64,000 bases of DNA from Trichopria drosophilae. Taxonomy: Eukaryota > Arthropoda > Insecta > Hymenoptera > Diapriidae. Made by a program: the position numbers and the translations under genes. This document shows positions 9,350 through 21,134 of the stretch, piece after piece (the stretch's first letter is position 1; each line of letters begins with the position of its first letter). The stretch covers positions 141,067,501-141,131,500 of the forward strand of contig CM059582.1 of NCBI GenBank assembly GCA_030407085.1. Reading direction: 5' to 3'. Below the pieces are notes generated by a model. The model was not told the origin of the DNA, did no database searches, and saw nothing but the letters and a program-made list of their open reading frames with translations.

Positions 9350-12300
9350 AATTCTTTATTCTAAAGAATACAAAATTATTTTTTGTTTCGAACATAAAAA
9401 ATATAAATACAAAAAATATAATACAAATTATTTCTCGGAGTTTAAACAAAATTTCGACGTAAATATGAGTGAATAACAAAAAAATTATATAACATAAATT
9501 AGAATAAAATAATATAATTTTTTGATGAACAGTTCAGTTCTTTCAATTTTTCAAACATTTATAACAGAATATAGTAATAGAATGTTTTAATGAAATATGA
9601 AAGATAAATTTGTTCCATCTTACCTTAAAAGTTTACATTTAAATTCATACGAAGTTACAAGATATTTGTAATGTAAATATAGCAGCGTAGATATGGTTGC
9701 CCACACTTGATTTAATTAGAATCATGTGATCAGCCCCATTATTTCACCGATTAGGGAAACCACGATTCGCACCTGTCGGGGGCCACTCCATATTTTGGGT
9801 CGTCCAGTCGTACGTGATATTCATTGATTTCATTTATTTATTGGCGCAGATTTTATAATCTGTAAAAAAAAATAAGATATAATTTTACACTATAATATTA
9901 ACTACTTTTGATTGCCGAGTGGTACAAAAAGACAGAAATGAATTCCATTGAAACCCACAGTTCGTTAAAAAGAAGAAAATTCAAAGATATGCAGGAGATA
10001 TTTAAGATTACAGACATGCAGGATTTGATAGACCCAGCTATTAATATGCAATTGACAACAGAAAAAATTAAAATTAAAATTTTTTAAACTTAACCCTTAG
10101 CATATGTCCAACTGATACATCAAACTGATTATGTGCGTGTTTATTCGTCTTCTACAGCATTACCGTTGATTTTACGAAGAAAGCGTTTATAACCATTTGT
10201 GTAGAAAATTGGTACTTTATCTTTTTTGTTGGAAGCATTTTTTGTGACTTGTATTTTTGATAAAAAACGCAACATCTGGTATGGATCGACTCTAAACTAA
10301 TCCGATCTAAGTTGGGTCTAAAACATGGATATTTGATGAAAAACTATACGGTAATTATATATGTTGGCAATGTGACGACATTTGACACTTCATTCAGATT
10401 TCGTCAGCGTATGTAATACCAAAGTATTTAATAAAACAAAAGTAAGAGGAGCACGGATAGATTTAAAGTAACTAGAGACGAAAATATGAATATCTAATAT
10501 AGTAGACGATAAATTAACGATCTCTTGATATCGGTAATTAATTCCGATTTAGAACTAGGCAGTCACCTAAACATTAGGTGGAAGTAACTTCCGGAAGTAA
10601 ATTGCACATATGCAAAATAATTCTTTGCAGGACACTAGGTGAATAAACGATTGTAAAGTACATAACTTAAATTTATAATACCTTAAAATAATAACATACG
10701 TTCAGTTCGATCATTGCATTTTTTTGATACATACGTGTATCGTAAGTTTATGAGATATACAAAATAAAAAATAATAACTTCTTATTTCTAAGCCATTCCA
10801 CAAATGAAATAAATTATTTAAACCATTCCAAATAAATTATTAAATGTCCAACCAGATATTAAATTACCTATTGCTATTGTTAAGTGTCTACCTCTTAAAA
10901 AATTTTGCTATTGATAGACGTTTCAATCATATTCAATAAAAAAAATTATTAACAGATATGTTATGCATCTGTAATAAATACAATTCTGTATAAAATTGTA
11001 ATTAAATATTTTAGGCAACTTATAAGTGAATTTTTTATGAAATCTATGAAGTTCATTTGAGAACAGTTGACTGAAATATAGCTAAGTTTAAAATCATCGT
11101 TGATCCATGTTTTGAAATAGTCGTAAGCAGCTTAAACTGCAATAAAAATCGCTTTTATGCAACTGTTTCTCATGCATAAAGAAGCATATTCGAGTAATCG
11201 GATCGTAGCCGCAAATACAGGAATAGGTTTCAGTTTTCGGTAAACAAATTATTACTTTTAAAAAAAAATTATATTTTGTAAAGGCTATACCTCTTACAAA
11301 GGGGCATAAAACAGTACGCTACTTAACTGTTACAATATATAGTAATATCAGCTTCTCGCTTGTAAATAAAATTTAACATATAGACTGAATGACATATATC
11401 CATCTCTACGATACATGTCAATAAATACAATAACAAAATGAATAATTACATTTTTTCCAATGAGTTAATGACTTTACAGTATTTTTATACATTAATACGA
11501 AAGATCGGAATGCAGTGCTAGCTCTGTCGCCATCTGTTGGAAATGTACGTAAATGAGGTAGCCATTTTGTTTCTGGAGGTGGCCAGAATGTCGCTGTTGT
11601 TTCTCGACACACCCGCGCATGCTTATTGGTCCTTTCATGCGAAGTGTGACCTGGGTATTTCCCTCCTGCATGACCATGAACACAAGTGCGTTGTCTCTCT
11701 TTAGCTTAAATTGCTTTGATCTTTCTTACCCGTAACCCTATATTCCCTTTCCAAGTATTTCCAGTCATCCCTACCATATAATACTTGACTTCCCCCTTTG
11801 GAACCTCCTCTTCCATCCCGTGTTCACAGCTTTCAAAGGTTGAGCCCCACTTATATGTCGTTCGCAGATCTACTCTTGCTGCTGCCTCCGTAGTACTTGT
11901 ATAACAAAATAAATTCAGCTCTGAATTTCCATCTGTATTTTCCATAGTTCCATTCTTGTCCTTGCTTAAAAAGTCTACCACCCTTGATGGTATTAATAAT
12001 AGATCTCGAATATATATAATTCGATGAGTTCATTTATAACCTTTGCAGTCTGGTAGAAAAACTAGAATCTAATATATTTATTAGTTCCTTCTCGTATTGT
12101 GATTTAGTGAGTAAGCTTGACCTTTCAGGAATTTATGAACCGTTTACTGTCATATCTTAGTAGAACCTAATATTGAGGTGAGATAAAGTCATAAATGACA
12201 ATGTTCACTTTCATATGCAATTAACAGAAAATGTAATGATTTGGTTGTTAATTTCCTTTAAAATAGAAGCTGTTTTTTAATTTGACTGGTTTAATTCAGT

Positions 12301-12513
12301 CTCCGCCCCCGTCTGTATTTGTTTGAAAAGTATGGAAAAACTCAGGTATGGCATGTTAATTTTAGAAGTATATAATATAATTCTAAACTTTTACTTTTGA
12401 ATTTAAAAAAATCAAATAGAAAATATACATTTATATAAAAATATTAAATAAAATCAAATATAAAACTATATACGTAACGTAATAATGATAATGATAATAA
12501 TAAAAATAAATAA
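9350..12513. other. AT-rich stretch, no supported gene
   Basis: Mostly low-GC sequence without recognisable coding. A minus-strand open frame at 11706-11981 lies in a slightly GC-richer patch (about 11500-12000), but it opens with GTG, has no family resemblance that I can see, and has no neighbours that support it. A short plus-strand open stretch at about 9903-10087 is likewise unidentified. No tandem array or clear inverted repeat was seen. Confidence 0.4.
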
Positions 12514-12760
12514 TGGGCGAGATGGTTACAATAGCTAAGGCGTCCCCCTTGTTTCGTAACTTGAACGTCTCCGAAGGTTCTGGGTTCCAGTCCCCTTGTA
12601 GATAATTTTCTGCGCGTTGAATTGCACTCAGTACCGACACTGAAATCACCTACCTCGTGGTTTAGGGCCTGGTTGCAGTGACATTCCACGCTGATCTGGT
12701 AGAGATTTGATTAAACACATTTCTCATTTTTCGTACAGATTGAATGACATAAGAATGTTG
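12514..12760 (+). mobile_element. Second tRNA-derived SINE
   Basis: The head GGGCGAGATGGTTACAATAG is followed by an A-box-like segment at 12523-12540 and a B-box-like GGGTTCCAGTCCCC at 12582-12595, the internal RNA polymerase III promoter. The head resembles that of the SINE at 1964, but the body is different (from about 12600, including TACCTCGTGGTTTAGGGCC). The 3' end runs into an AAT-rich microsatellite, a common SINE tail. Extra bases between the boxes make a functional tRNA unlikely. Only one copy is seen in this window, so the 3' limit is approximate. Confidence 0.6.
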
Positions 12761-12769
12761 TTGTTAAAA

Positions 12770-12823
12770 GTTATTATTAAAATAATAATAATATCAATAA
12801 CAAATATTATTAATAATAAGAAC

Positions 12824-12856
<33 letters not shown>
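12770..12856. repeat. AAT/ATT microsatellite
   Basis: Imperfect AAT-rich sequence ends in about a dozen uninterrupted AAT units (12820-12856). It is both the tail of the plus-strand SINE and the tail of a minus-strand LINE fragment. Confidence 0.85.
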
Positions 12857-12960
12857 CGTCTTTATTGGCAATACAAAATATAAAAGCAAATGATGATTCA
12901 GTAATGCTAAGAGGAGAGCCATAGCTCCACAGAGTTGCTTTATAGACTGACCTTAAGTAA
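12857..12960 (-). mobile_element. 3' end of a non-LTR retrotransposon
   Basis: Read on the minus strand, this about 100-bp stretch ends in TATTGCCAATAAAGACG followed directly by an ATT repeat. An AATAAA-like signal just before a simple-repeat tail is typical of LINE 3' ends (I, Jockey and R1-like families). No coding sequence remains, so the family cannot be named. Confidence 0.5.
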
Positions 12961-14043
12961 GACAAGTTATTTTTTTTTAAATTTAGAATATAAAGCTAGG
13001 ATTGGGTATGTTTATTATAGGAGTTTATGTATTTAAAAACAAAATCAAATATCACTAGAATAAAATATAAAGTATGTTACTATATTCAAAGGTAACATGT
13101 AAGTTATTTTTTTTTAATTTCACAATATATGTACTAATTGTTCTGAATATTTTTAAAGATAGGTGTAAATACTTTTAAAACCAATAATTTATAAGAAAAT
13201 AAACGCGAATAATGAGTTGGTTTTTTGGTTTTTATGTGAGAGAATTTATTGAATCGTAGGAAACTTTCATTCAATTGCATTAATAAAATCGAGCAAACGC
13301 TCTTTTTATCGATTACTGCTCTTTCATATATGTATGGTCATACGTCTTTAAAGTAACGATGTAATCCTGTTCTACATAAATAAATAATGGATTCAATGTT
13401 TTATTTTATGCCACATATAGTTGTTCGTTAAATTATTTCTAAATAAAAGTTGTCTTTACAGTTGAAATCTTACGAACAAAATTTCCCCTACTTTTTTTTA
13501 TTAAAAGTTAACATTTTAGATCTTAAAGATACAAAAATGTATCTAAAAAAGTGTATCTATCATCTTCTACGTTTGTAAGTGCATCCATGCGTGTACCGCT
13601 TTTGCATGCGCTGTAACTCGCGAATGAACGGGCGTATTGAGATAATTTATTTTTTCAATACTTGTCTGTCCTCAAGTTAGACATAATCAGAAAAACATTG
13701 AAAATATAGAATCTTTGAGGTTGTATATTTCTCACTATCATCCATGAGAAAAATAGGAAATGGCTAAATATACTCCAGTGAGAACACCACTTCAAGATCA
13801 ATAACGGCACATTATCAGTAGCACAATAAGACATGCGCACTATATAACTAAGTGTTCAAAATTTATTTCGAATTCACCTGATGGAATGGCAGAAGAAGTG
13901 TTGCTCTGGGCTGTCAAAAACGATCAATAATCTCAGTTATAGATGACAGATGCGTAGTAGTTCTTGCAAAAGTCAGAACGGATTAAAGTTTGGAGGAAGA
14001 AAATTCTATAAACTTGTTTAATTTTTTATATAAACCGGTGTTT
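12961..14043. other. AT-rich stretch, nothing recognised
   Basis: No convincing ORF, tandem array or inverted repeat. A short minus-strand open frame near 13655-13840 has no family resemblance. Confidence 0.4.
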
Positions 14044-14243
14044 GGAACACCCCAAAACCCGAATTTTTAAAAATCCGAAACATTAAAAAATAGACATTTA
14101 AAAAGCTGACATTGTTGTTTTCATGATTATTACAGTTTGTGACTCGTTGGCTTTTTAACTGTCATTGTTTTTTGAGTGTCGGCTTATTAAATGCCGATTT
14201 TTCAATATTTTGGATTTTTAAATTCGGGTTTTTGAGGTGTTCC
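14044..14243. mobile_element. MITE with about 75-bp inverted ends
   Basis: The left end GGAACACCCCAAAACCCGAA and the right end, whose reverse complement is GGAACACCTCAAAAACCCGA, pair. The pairing continues inwards (AATTT, AAAAATCC, ATTTAA-AAGC-GACA) for about 75 bp on each side, leaving a spacer of about 50 bp. The 200-bp unit has no coding capacity. It is a non-autonomous DNA transposon or foldback of unknown superfamily. The flanks do not show a clear target duplication. Confidence 0.65.
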
Positions 14244-15210
14244 CGGTGTTCTAGATCATCATAGGTTTGGTTAAATTGCAATATATTGGCATAGTGAGAG
14301 GGTCTATTTCCAAATATTTATACAACTAGGTGTCTATAAGTTTTTAAAGGTCAACTCCGAGTTTTGCTCTTTCATTCTAAATTTGTAGTATTTCATTTGT
14401 AAGCACGTACAATTGCTCTACTTATACCTGATTTACTTTTAAAATCGATCCATAATACGTTTCTTAAAACAGAACTGTCCAAATATTAACAAAATAATAT
14501 CAAATAGAATTATCAGCTTTCTAAGATTCTGAACTGATTAATGATCGGAGAGAGGATAATGGATACGAAGTAGCACTCGAAACCACAAGATGATATATTG
14601 CAGAAATAACATTACATAAAAACTTCACAAACCATTCAATAATCACGGACGGACATCCTGCATACTATAGTTCTCTGAAAAGTCAGAAGGTTTGTTTTTT
14701 GTGTTTGTTTTTTATGAATTTTTTTACGTAAAAAAATACTTCACATTCTAAACAACTTCTTAGTGAGAACAGGATAGGATTACTTCAAAATTGAAAATAT
14801 AAATTATATTTATTGATACTTCGGCTGGCATACTGTCGAGTCCACGATTTTAAAATGCTAAAAGAGGGGCATTACCAAGCTGACACCTGGTCGACATTTT
14901 TCAACAAGTGATGCGAGGTAGACATCATGCGAATACTTACTTTTAAACAGCTTTCCTTACATTGTAAAATACCTATTCGTAAGTATCCACTTTTGTTTAT
15001 AGCAATTGATGTTGCATCAACATTTTCATTGTTATACTATAATTTAATTTATTATTGATATTTATCGGTCAGTAATAATGATAACCTGTAAGGATAACTT
15101 AAGATTATAAATATGTACAGAGGTTGCTTTGGGGACATTTTTTGTGAAATAGTGGCAGTTTCGGGGAAATATGCCAGTTTTGAGGACTGTCCTCATAGTA
15201 ACCTTTTAAA
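14244..15210. other. AT-rich stretch with one weak transposase-like trace
   Basis: Mostly featureless. A single plus-strand open stretch at about 14597-14689 contains ITDGHPAYYSSL, reminiscent of the DDE region of ISXO2/Merlin-type transposases, but it is too short to call. A partial copy of the repeat that follows (GTGGCAGTTTCGGGGA) is at about 15155-15170. Confidence 0.35.
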
Positions 15211-15380
15211 CAGTGGCAGTTTCGGGGACAGCACCCCAAGGGTCCCCCTTTGGGTCAAAACAAAAAAATTAGGTAAGACGTAACCTAGGTCTGGTTAGGC
15301 TAGGATAGTTTTAGGGGGGTCTGGGGGGCGCAGCGCCCCAAGCAGGGGTGTATGGGGCAGTTTTCCTGAAACTGCCACTG
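15211..15380. mobile_element. MITE with perfect 13-bp inverted ends
   Basis: CAGTGGCAGTTTC at 15211-15223 is exactly mirrored by GAAACTGCCACTG at 15368-15380. The 170-bp interior has the palindromic GGGGGGCGCAGCGCCCC and no ORF. CAGTGG termini occur in hAT-type MITEs, but no 8-bp target duplication is visible, so the superfamily stays open. Confidence 0.65.
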
Positions 15381-15393
15381 AACATACATATAC

Positions 15394-15998
15394 ATATCGG
15401 GCATTCCACGTCAACCGGATCACTTGGCTGGCCAAAATTCATTACCGTCAAAAAAATTGTTTCAGGGCTTAAAATTTAGCTCAGTATATCTACTTTTAAT
15501 TATCGTGTGGTATTTTTAAAAATTCAAAATGGCGGCTCCAATACGGTGCTTAAAAAGACCACACTTTTGGAAACGAGAGTAAAAACCTTTCATACAGTTT
15601 TTTGTGCCCAAGAAAAATACCATTTTAGAATTTAGTTATTTGTTATTGGATGCTCCAATTACGAATCTCGTATCAGAATTTTGAAATTCAAAATGGCGGA
15701 TCCAATATGGCGGATGAATTTTTAAAAAGTGATCGGATGTTGCTGAAACTTGTTTCTCGGGGTTTTTCGGGGTCTCAGAATACGATTCTGATGTTAGATT
15801 TTAAAAATTCAAAATGGCGGATCCAATATGGCGGATGAATTTGTAAAAAGTGATCGGATGTTGCTGAAACTTGTTTCTCGGGGGTTCTCGGGGTCGCAGA
15901 ATACGATTCTGAACTTAGATTTTAAAGATTCAAATTGGTGGATCCAATATGGCGGATGAATTTTTGAAAAGTGATTGGGCGTTGTTGAAACTTGTTCC
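15394..15998 (+). repeat. Left inverted arm with three 121-bp repeats
   Basis: Copies of ATTCAAAATGGCGGATCCAA begin at 15686, 15807 and (diverged) 15928, a 121-bp period. Each unit carries two ATGGCGG boxes and a GTTTCTCGGGG segment. The outer 270 bp is non-repeated and matches the right arm closely. Pairing with the right arm stops near 15998, inside the third unit. Confidence 0.85.
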
Positions 15999-16546
15999 TT
16001 TTTGGAAGATTAAGATTCTTATTTGGAATATGCCAAATCTTCAGTCAATTCGTTCGAATGTGCGGCATTCATTTTTAGATTATAATCCTCCGAAAATAAC
16101 TCGTCTAATAAGTGGTTAAGTAAGGATTTCCTTGAATGTTATTCGTGGCAAGTTTTTTGAACCATAAAGTGTTTTAATTTATTCTGAAAAGATATCGTTT
16201 AATTTAGAATATTCTCGAACGAGGTAATTCGGTTGATTTGTTTCAGTGTATTTGTGTGTATAGATTACTACTTGAGTAAACAATTCTCGTGTCTCTGTGC
16301 TAGGCTTTACTTGTTTCGGTCGTGTTTGTGCTACACTCACCACTACGATTGACCGGGTGCGCTGTAGATCGGCGCGTACGGTTCACTGGGATCTCCTAGC
16401 CCTCTCTTCTACATCGCTTAGTTCTTGATTCTGTTGAAGCCGTCAAATTCAAGTTCTTACTGATTTCTACTCGAGCATTTTGATAGCACATTCGAAGGCG
16501 AATATATTCTTATTTTTAAAGTGTGCATTTATTATATCATACAAAG

Positions 16547-17500
16547 ATGACCTTTGTATGTGCCCGATGCAAAGTTGCAATATCTGAAGAAAGAATTTCC
16601 TCATGTATTGCATGCAGGATAATATATTGCCAGTCGTGTGCAAACGATTTTGAATCAACATACTCCGGTCAACTTGTTTGTTGCATTGCCACTCAAACGA
16701 AGAAGAAGCGCAAGGCTTCTACCATACTAGCACAACCACGTTTGTTACGTTCTGGCAATGGTTCGTCTACTATATCTGAGTCCGAGCATACTGATTTTCA
16801 CACAATTTATGCAGAGTATAAACGCAATTTTTCAATGCTCAATGAGAAATCAGATAAGGCATTAGCCGTATCCGCGAGAGTCGATAAAATGGAAAGTGAT
16901 ATTGCCAATAATTCCGAAAAAATTGACTCACTCCGCCAGCAGCTGCAAATTGAAAAAGCGCGAACTGGTTACATCACTAGAAACTGCGATCTTCTTATAT
17001 CTGGGTTAGTGGAAGTAGCTAAGGAAGACTTGCGTGAGATTGTGATGAAAATCTCACAAGAATTAAACATTGATGTCGGAACTCGTGACATTATTGATGC
17101 CTATCGTCTACCAATTTCGAATAGCAGAAGCAGTTCAAATACTACATCCAAAAATGACTCTCAGGCACCCCACAGCTCTTCCAGTCTTAACAATCGTCCT
17201 AGACCTATACTTGTCAGAGTTGCAGCTCCTAGAATTCGCACCGACTTCATTAAGAGTTCGATAGCTAAGAAAGGCTTGTTCTCGGATTCTGTCGATACAT
17301 CGCAACCTCGAACGCGGATTTACATCAACGAAAGTTTACCATCGGATACTCTGGATTTATTGAAAAAGGGAAAGTCACTGTGCCGTGGGCATCCCACTAA
17401 AAGATGCTATCTTTATCAAGGCCTAGTTTAGTTCCGACCTGAACGTGGTCATCCGGTAATGATCCTGAATGAAGATGACCTGCAGCAAATCAAGGATTAA
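16547..17500 (+). pseudogene. CR1-like LINE ORF1 (zinc finger, coiled coil)
   Basis: ORF1 proteins of this LINE group bind the element RNA. The ATG at 16547 is chosen because it directly precedes CARCKVAISEERISSCIACR, a PHD/RING-like Cys cluster continuing as YCQSCANDF and CC (residues about 4-50). A basic KKKRK patch follows, then a heptad-like stretch predicting a coiled coil (about residues 100-145), then an RRM-like region with ITRNCDLLISGL, and a Ser-rich linker. A TAG at 17429 interrupts the end; the same frame continues to TAA at 17500 with ILNEDDLQQIKD, a usual ORF1 ending. Apart from that one stop, the frame is intact. Confidence 0.75.
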
Positions 17501-17506
17501 CATCAA

Positions 17507-20500
17507 ATGCCTGACCCAACAAGTGACTCTACAATGATGAGTGATTCTTCGATTCATGGTCTGTCTTTGAACAGTTTATCATCATTAGCATCCCCGGAAG
17601 AAACAAATCATCACATGACTACGAATAATAATTCAAGAAAAGCTTTAAAAATCGCACATCTTAATGTAAGATCACTATCAGCACATTTTCCAGAAATTGC
17701 TGATCTTTTAATTCATGATAAATATGATATATTTTGTATTTCTGAGTCGTGGCTCAATAGTAATAATCGAGATAAAGACTACCAAATTGATGGTTACGCA
17801 TTAGTAAGAGTCGACCGTCTCCATTCAAGGGATGTCTCCATTTGATGAATTTGGTCTCGAACAATTGTGGATCACTGTTCAATTTCATAATATTAAATAT
17901 GCGGTAGGTGTTCTGTACAGACCAGACAGAGTCTCTTTAAATTGTTTGGATAATATGGACCCCATTTTGTCATCTTTGTATACCTCTGTTGATCACATCC
18001 TTATCTTAGGAGATTTAAATGTCGATTTATACAACATCAATTCGTGTGCTACAAAAAAACTTCTTGAATGGATTCGGTCAAATGATCTAGTACAAATTAT
18101 AAATTCTCCAACGAGAGTTACGGCTACAACATCGACCTTACTTGATTGATTTCATCCAGGGTTAAAATTATTGATGTATTTGCTACTGAGGAGCACGAGA
18201 TTTCGGATCACTTTTTAGTCGGTTGCCTTGTTTCCTGTCCTAGGCCAGAAAACAAGCACACGTTTATCCAAACACGTGATTTTAAAAACTTTGATGCTAA
18301 ACAATTTGATTTGATGGCTGCCTGTTATCCCTGGAGGGAAGTTTTTAATTATCAAAGTATTGACGATAAATTAGCATATTTGAATTATCTAATTGTAAGT
18401 ATCTTCGACATATTTGCTCCAGAAAAACTCTTTCGCGTGTCCAAACCTCGTGCTCCTTGGATAACGGATACGGTTAAGATATTCATTAGGAAAAGAAATG
18501 CTGCGCAATCAAAGTGGAGAAAATCTAAAGTGGGCTCGGACTTTCTGTACTATAAGTCCCTTAGAAATTGTACCACCTCGATGATTAGAAGAGAACGAAA
18601 ATGTTATTTCCGCACTATATCATCCTCGGCGAGTAAACTCTTATGGAAATCTGTCAATTATCTAGGGGTAAAAGATTCCATTTCTCCTGGGATTCCATCT
18701 CACCTGTCAGATGTTAACCGTTTAAATCAGTATTTTGCTAATGTTCCAAAAATTTTACCCAACACTGATACTCTCCAACTCTTCCGTTCGACTCGCTCTT
18801 CAAAGATTCCTGAAAATACTTTTTTCTCTTTCAGGGAAATCTCTATAATCGAATTATCCGATTACATCTCAAAATTAAACGCTCATGCTGCTGGATCTGA
18901 TGGAATCTCTGGAGAGATGTTCTTAAGAGTTTTTAAACAATGCTTACCGGAAATTTTAAATATTATTAATGGCATAATTAGTTCTAACGAATTCCCAAAA
19001 TTTGTAAACATGCGGTCGTGCGCCCTATTCCTAAAGCGTCAAAACCTACTGCATTTTTTGATTTGCGACCGATTAGTCGTCTACCTATTTTTTCAAAACT
19101 AGTTGAAAGCATTCTGTATGATCAAATTTTAGATCATTGTAACAAGTACGATATCTTCCCAGCGTATCAATCTGGCTTTAGGAAATCCTTTAGCTGCGAA
19201 ACAGCTCTTCTTGATGTTTCTGAGGACATACCTTAGAGCATTGATCATCAAATGTTATGTCTTACTGGTTTGCTGGACTTTTCCCGGGCATTTGATACGA
19301 TGAACCACGATCTTACTGTTGCCAAGTTATCATTCTATGGTTTTTCTGGTACAGCTTGTGACTTAATGAAATCGTATCTTTATCGACGCTCTCAATCAGT
19401 TTCAATCTCTGGTAACAGTGCGATCTCTGAGACAAAAATGTTAACTTATGGTTGTCCCCAGGGTGCTAAATTAAGCCCCTTACTTTTTATAATATATACA
19501 GCTGACATTTATAGTTTATGCTCAAATGTTTTCCTCAAAACATATGCTGACGATACTCAAATACTGTTACCTTTTAGCCCGCGTGCTGCATCGGAAGCAT
19601 TTTCTAGATTTAATTCTGACCTCAATCACATCGCAAATTGGGCAAATGATAACGCACTTATTCTTAACCCATTGAAGTCTAAAGTACTCATAATCGGCAA
19701 TGCGAAACTTCGTAAGACCATCGATCATGGTCTAGTTCCAATTACTGTAAATGGCAGAGGTATCCCAATAGTCTCTGAGGCAAGAGACCTTGGCTTGATC
19801 ATAGACACTGACTGGACCTTTTCCCAGCATATAAATAAAAAGAGAGCAATTTGTTTTTCTAATTTGCGCCGATTGTTCCCATGGAGGCATGTTCTTCCAT
19901 CGAAAATAAAGCTTAAGCTTTGTGAAGCTCTAGTTCTCTCGCACTTGCTTTTTTGCATTTGCGTATATGGGCCATGTCTCAGTGGGAGCAACTGGCGTAA
20001 GGTTCAGGCAGCGCAAAAATCTTTCCTTCGCTATGTATATGGTGTACGTAAGTTTGATCACATTTCTCCTGCTATGAAGAGATCCGGCTGGCTGACAATG
20101 AAAAATAGGATGAATGTTGCGTTAACCAGTATGATTTGCCGGGTCCTCGCCTCGAAGGCTCCGGGTTACCTCTATCATCGCATTACCATGCTAGGTCAAA
20201 ACCGTCAAAATTCCCGAAATTCTGTCGCGTATTCAATGAAATACCCTAGATATCGATCGACAAAGGCAGGTGGAGCCTTTTCGTTTATAGCTGCGAGGGT
20301 GTTCAATTCGCTCCCTCTCGGACTAAGATCCATGTTGTTGAAAGTAAATATTTTTCTGTTTCGTGTCATTGGTCGTTGTTGTAATGAAACCCTTGTGCTG
20401 CATTTTGTACAACGAATGCGAAGTTTTTCGAGAAATTACTGTGAACTAAGTCGATTCGCAGATAAGAAATCCAGAAATGATTTTTATTGTAAACCTTTAG

Positions 20501-20568
20501 CAGACGGGTTTTTCAGAGCTTATGACAATGTTCGATTACTTTTTCCTTTTTTTACATTATATGATTAA
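17507..20568 (+). pseudogene. CR1-like LINE ORF2 (endonuclease and reverse transcriptase)
   Basis: ORF2 starts six bases after the ORF1 stop. APE endonuclease blocks come first: LKIAHLNVRSLSAHF, ISESWL, GVLYRP, LGDLNVDL, then SDH near 18200. A linker with the basic RERKCYFRTI follows, then RT blocks: GSDGISGEMF, RPISRLPIFSKLVE, SGFRKSFSCETALL, LLDFSRAFDTMNH, CPQGAKLSPLLF, and the catalytic YADD at 19542-19553. A C-terminal extension runs to the TGA/TAA region at 20568. The frame shifts near 17835, 18140 and 19020, and a stop occurs at 19236. The last segment (19252-20568, 438 codons) is open. Catalytic Asp residues are kept. Confidence 0.85.
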
Positions 20569-20584
20569 TATGATTCTTCCTTTT

Positions 20585-20708
20585 GTGAGAGGCAAGGGGA
20601 CTCACTTCCAAAAAGCACCCTAATTCGTGAGAGGCAAGGGGACTCACTTTCAAAAAGCACCCCAATTCGTGAGAGGCAAGGGGACTCACTTTCAAAAAGC
20701 ACCCCAAT
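20585..20708 (+). repeat. 42-bp tandem repeat, three copies, in LINE 3' UTR
   Basis: Units start at 20585, 20627 and 20669 with GTGAGAGGCAAGGGGACTCA and are nearly identical (one or two changes). The array lies 16 bases after the ORF2 stop and so belongs to the 3' UTR. Tandem 3' UTR repeats are known in several LINE families and may mark the RNA for recognition by its RT; that role here is inference. Confidence 0.85.
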
Positions 20709-21134
20709 GGGATGATAACCCTATCACGTCCGCGTCGTTCATCCTGGGTAATGCTAAGAAGGGCATGATTTTTAGATGCATCTGCATCGAAAACGAAACT
20801 CGCTCCGAATTGACGATGCAAAATCAACATCACTTCAAAAGCTGCGGGAAATGTCGGAAGAGAAACGCGACAATCTAACTTTAGGGGTAATAGTGCCTCT
20901 TGGCGATGGCAACAGCTGTTACATATACGGTTCAGAGGTCGTAACTTCTTAAATCCGAAGGTTGCAATAATTCATTAAACGACTTGTGTTCATACTCATA
21001 TTATAACACTATACCCCTACTAGAGGTAAGCTATTCTATGTTTAACCGATTTTCGACATTATTTTGGTACTATACAATTTTTAATTTAGCTTTGTCATCC
21101 ACCAGATTCGTATTGTACGATCCCAAAACTCCCC

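Larger units (their letters stand above)
15999..21130 (+). mobile_element. CR1-like non-LTR retrotransposon, near full length
   Basis: A plus-strand LINE fills the space between the inverted arms. It has a possible 5' UTR (15999-16546), ORF1 (16547-17500), ORF2 with endonuclease and RT (17507-20568), then a 3' UTR that starts with a 42-bp tandem repeat. No poly(A) or simple tail is obvious before the right arm, so the 3' limit is inferred. ORF1 has one nonsense codon and ORF2 several frameshifts, so the copy is inactive but not ancient. ORF2 motifs (LLDFSRAFDTMNH, SYLYRRSQSVSISG, CPQGAKLSPLLFIIY, TYADDTQI) fit the CR1/L2 group. Confidence 0.8.

Noticed and set aside
11706..11981. Host exon candidate
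   Set aside because: Opens with GTG, no splice or domain evidence, no supporting neighbours.
12514..12600. A tRNA gene
   Set aside because: Spacing between the boxes is too long and no cloverleaf closes; SINE head.
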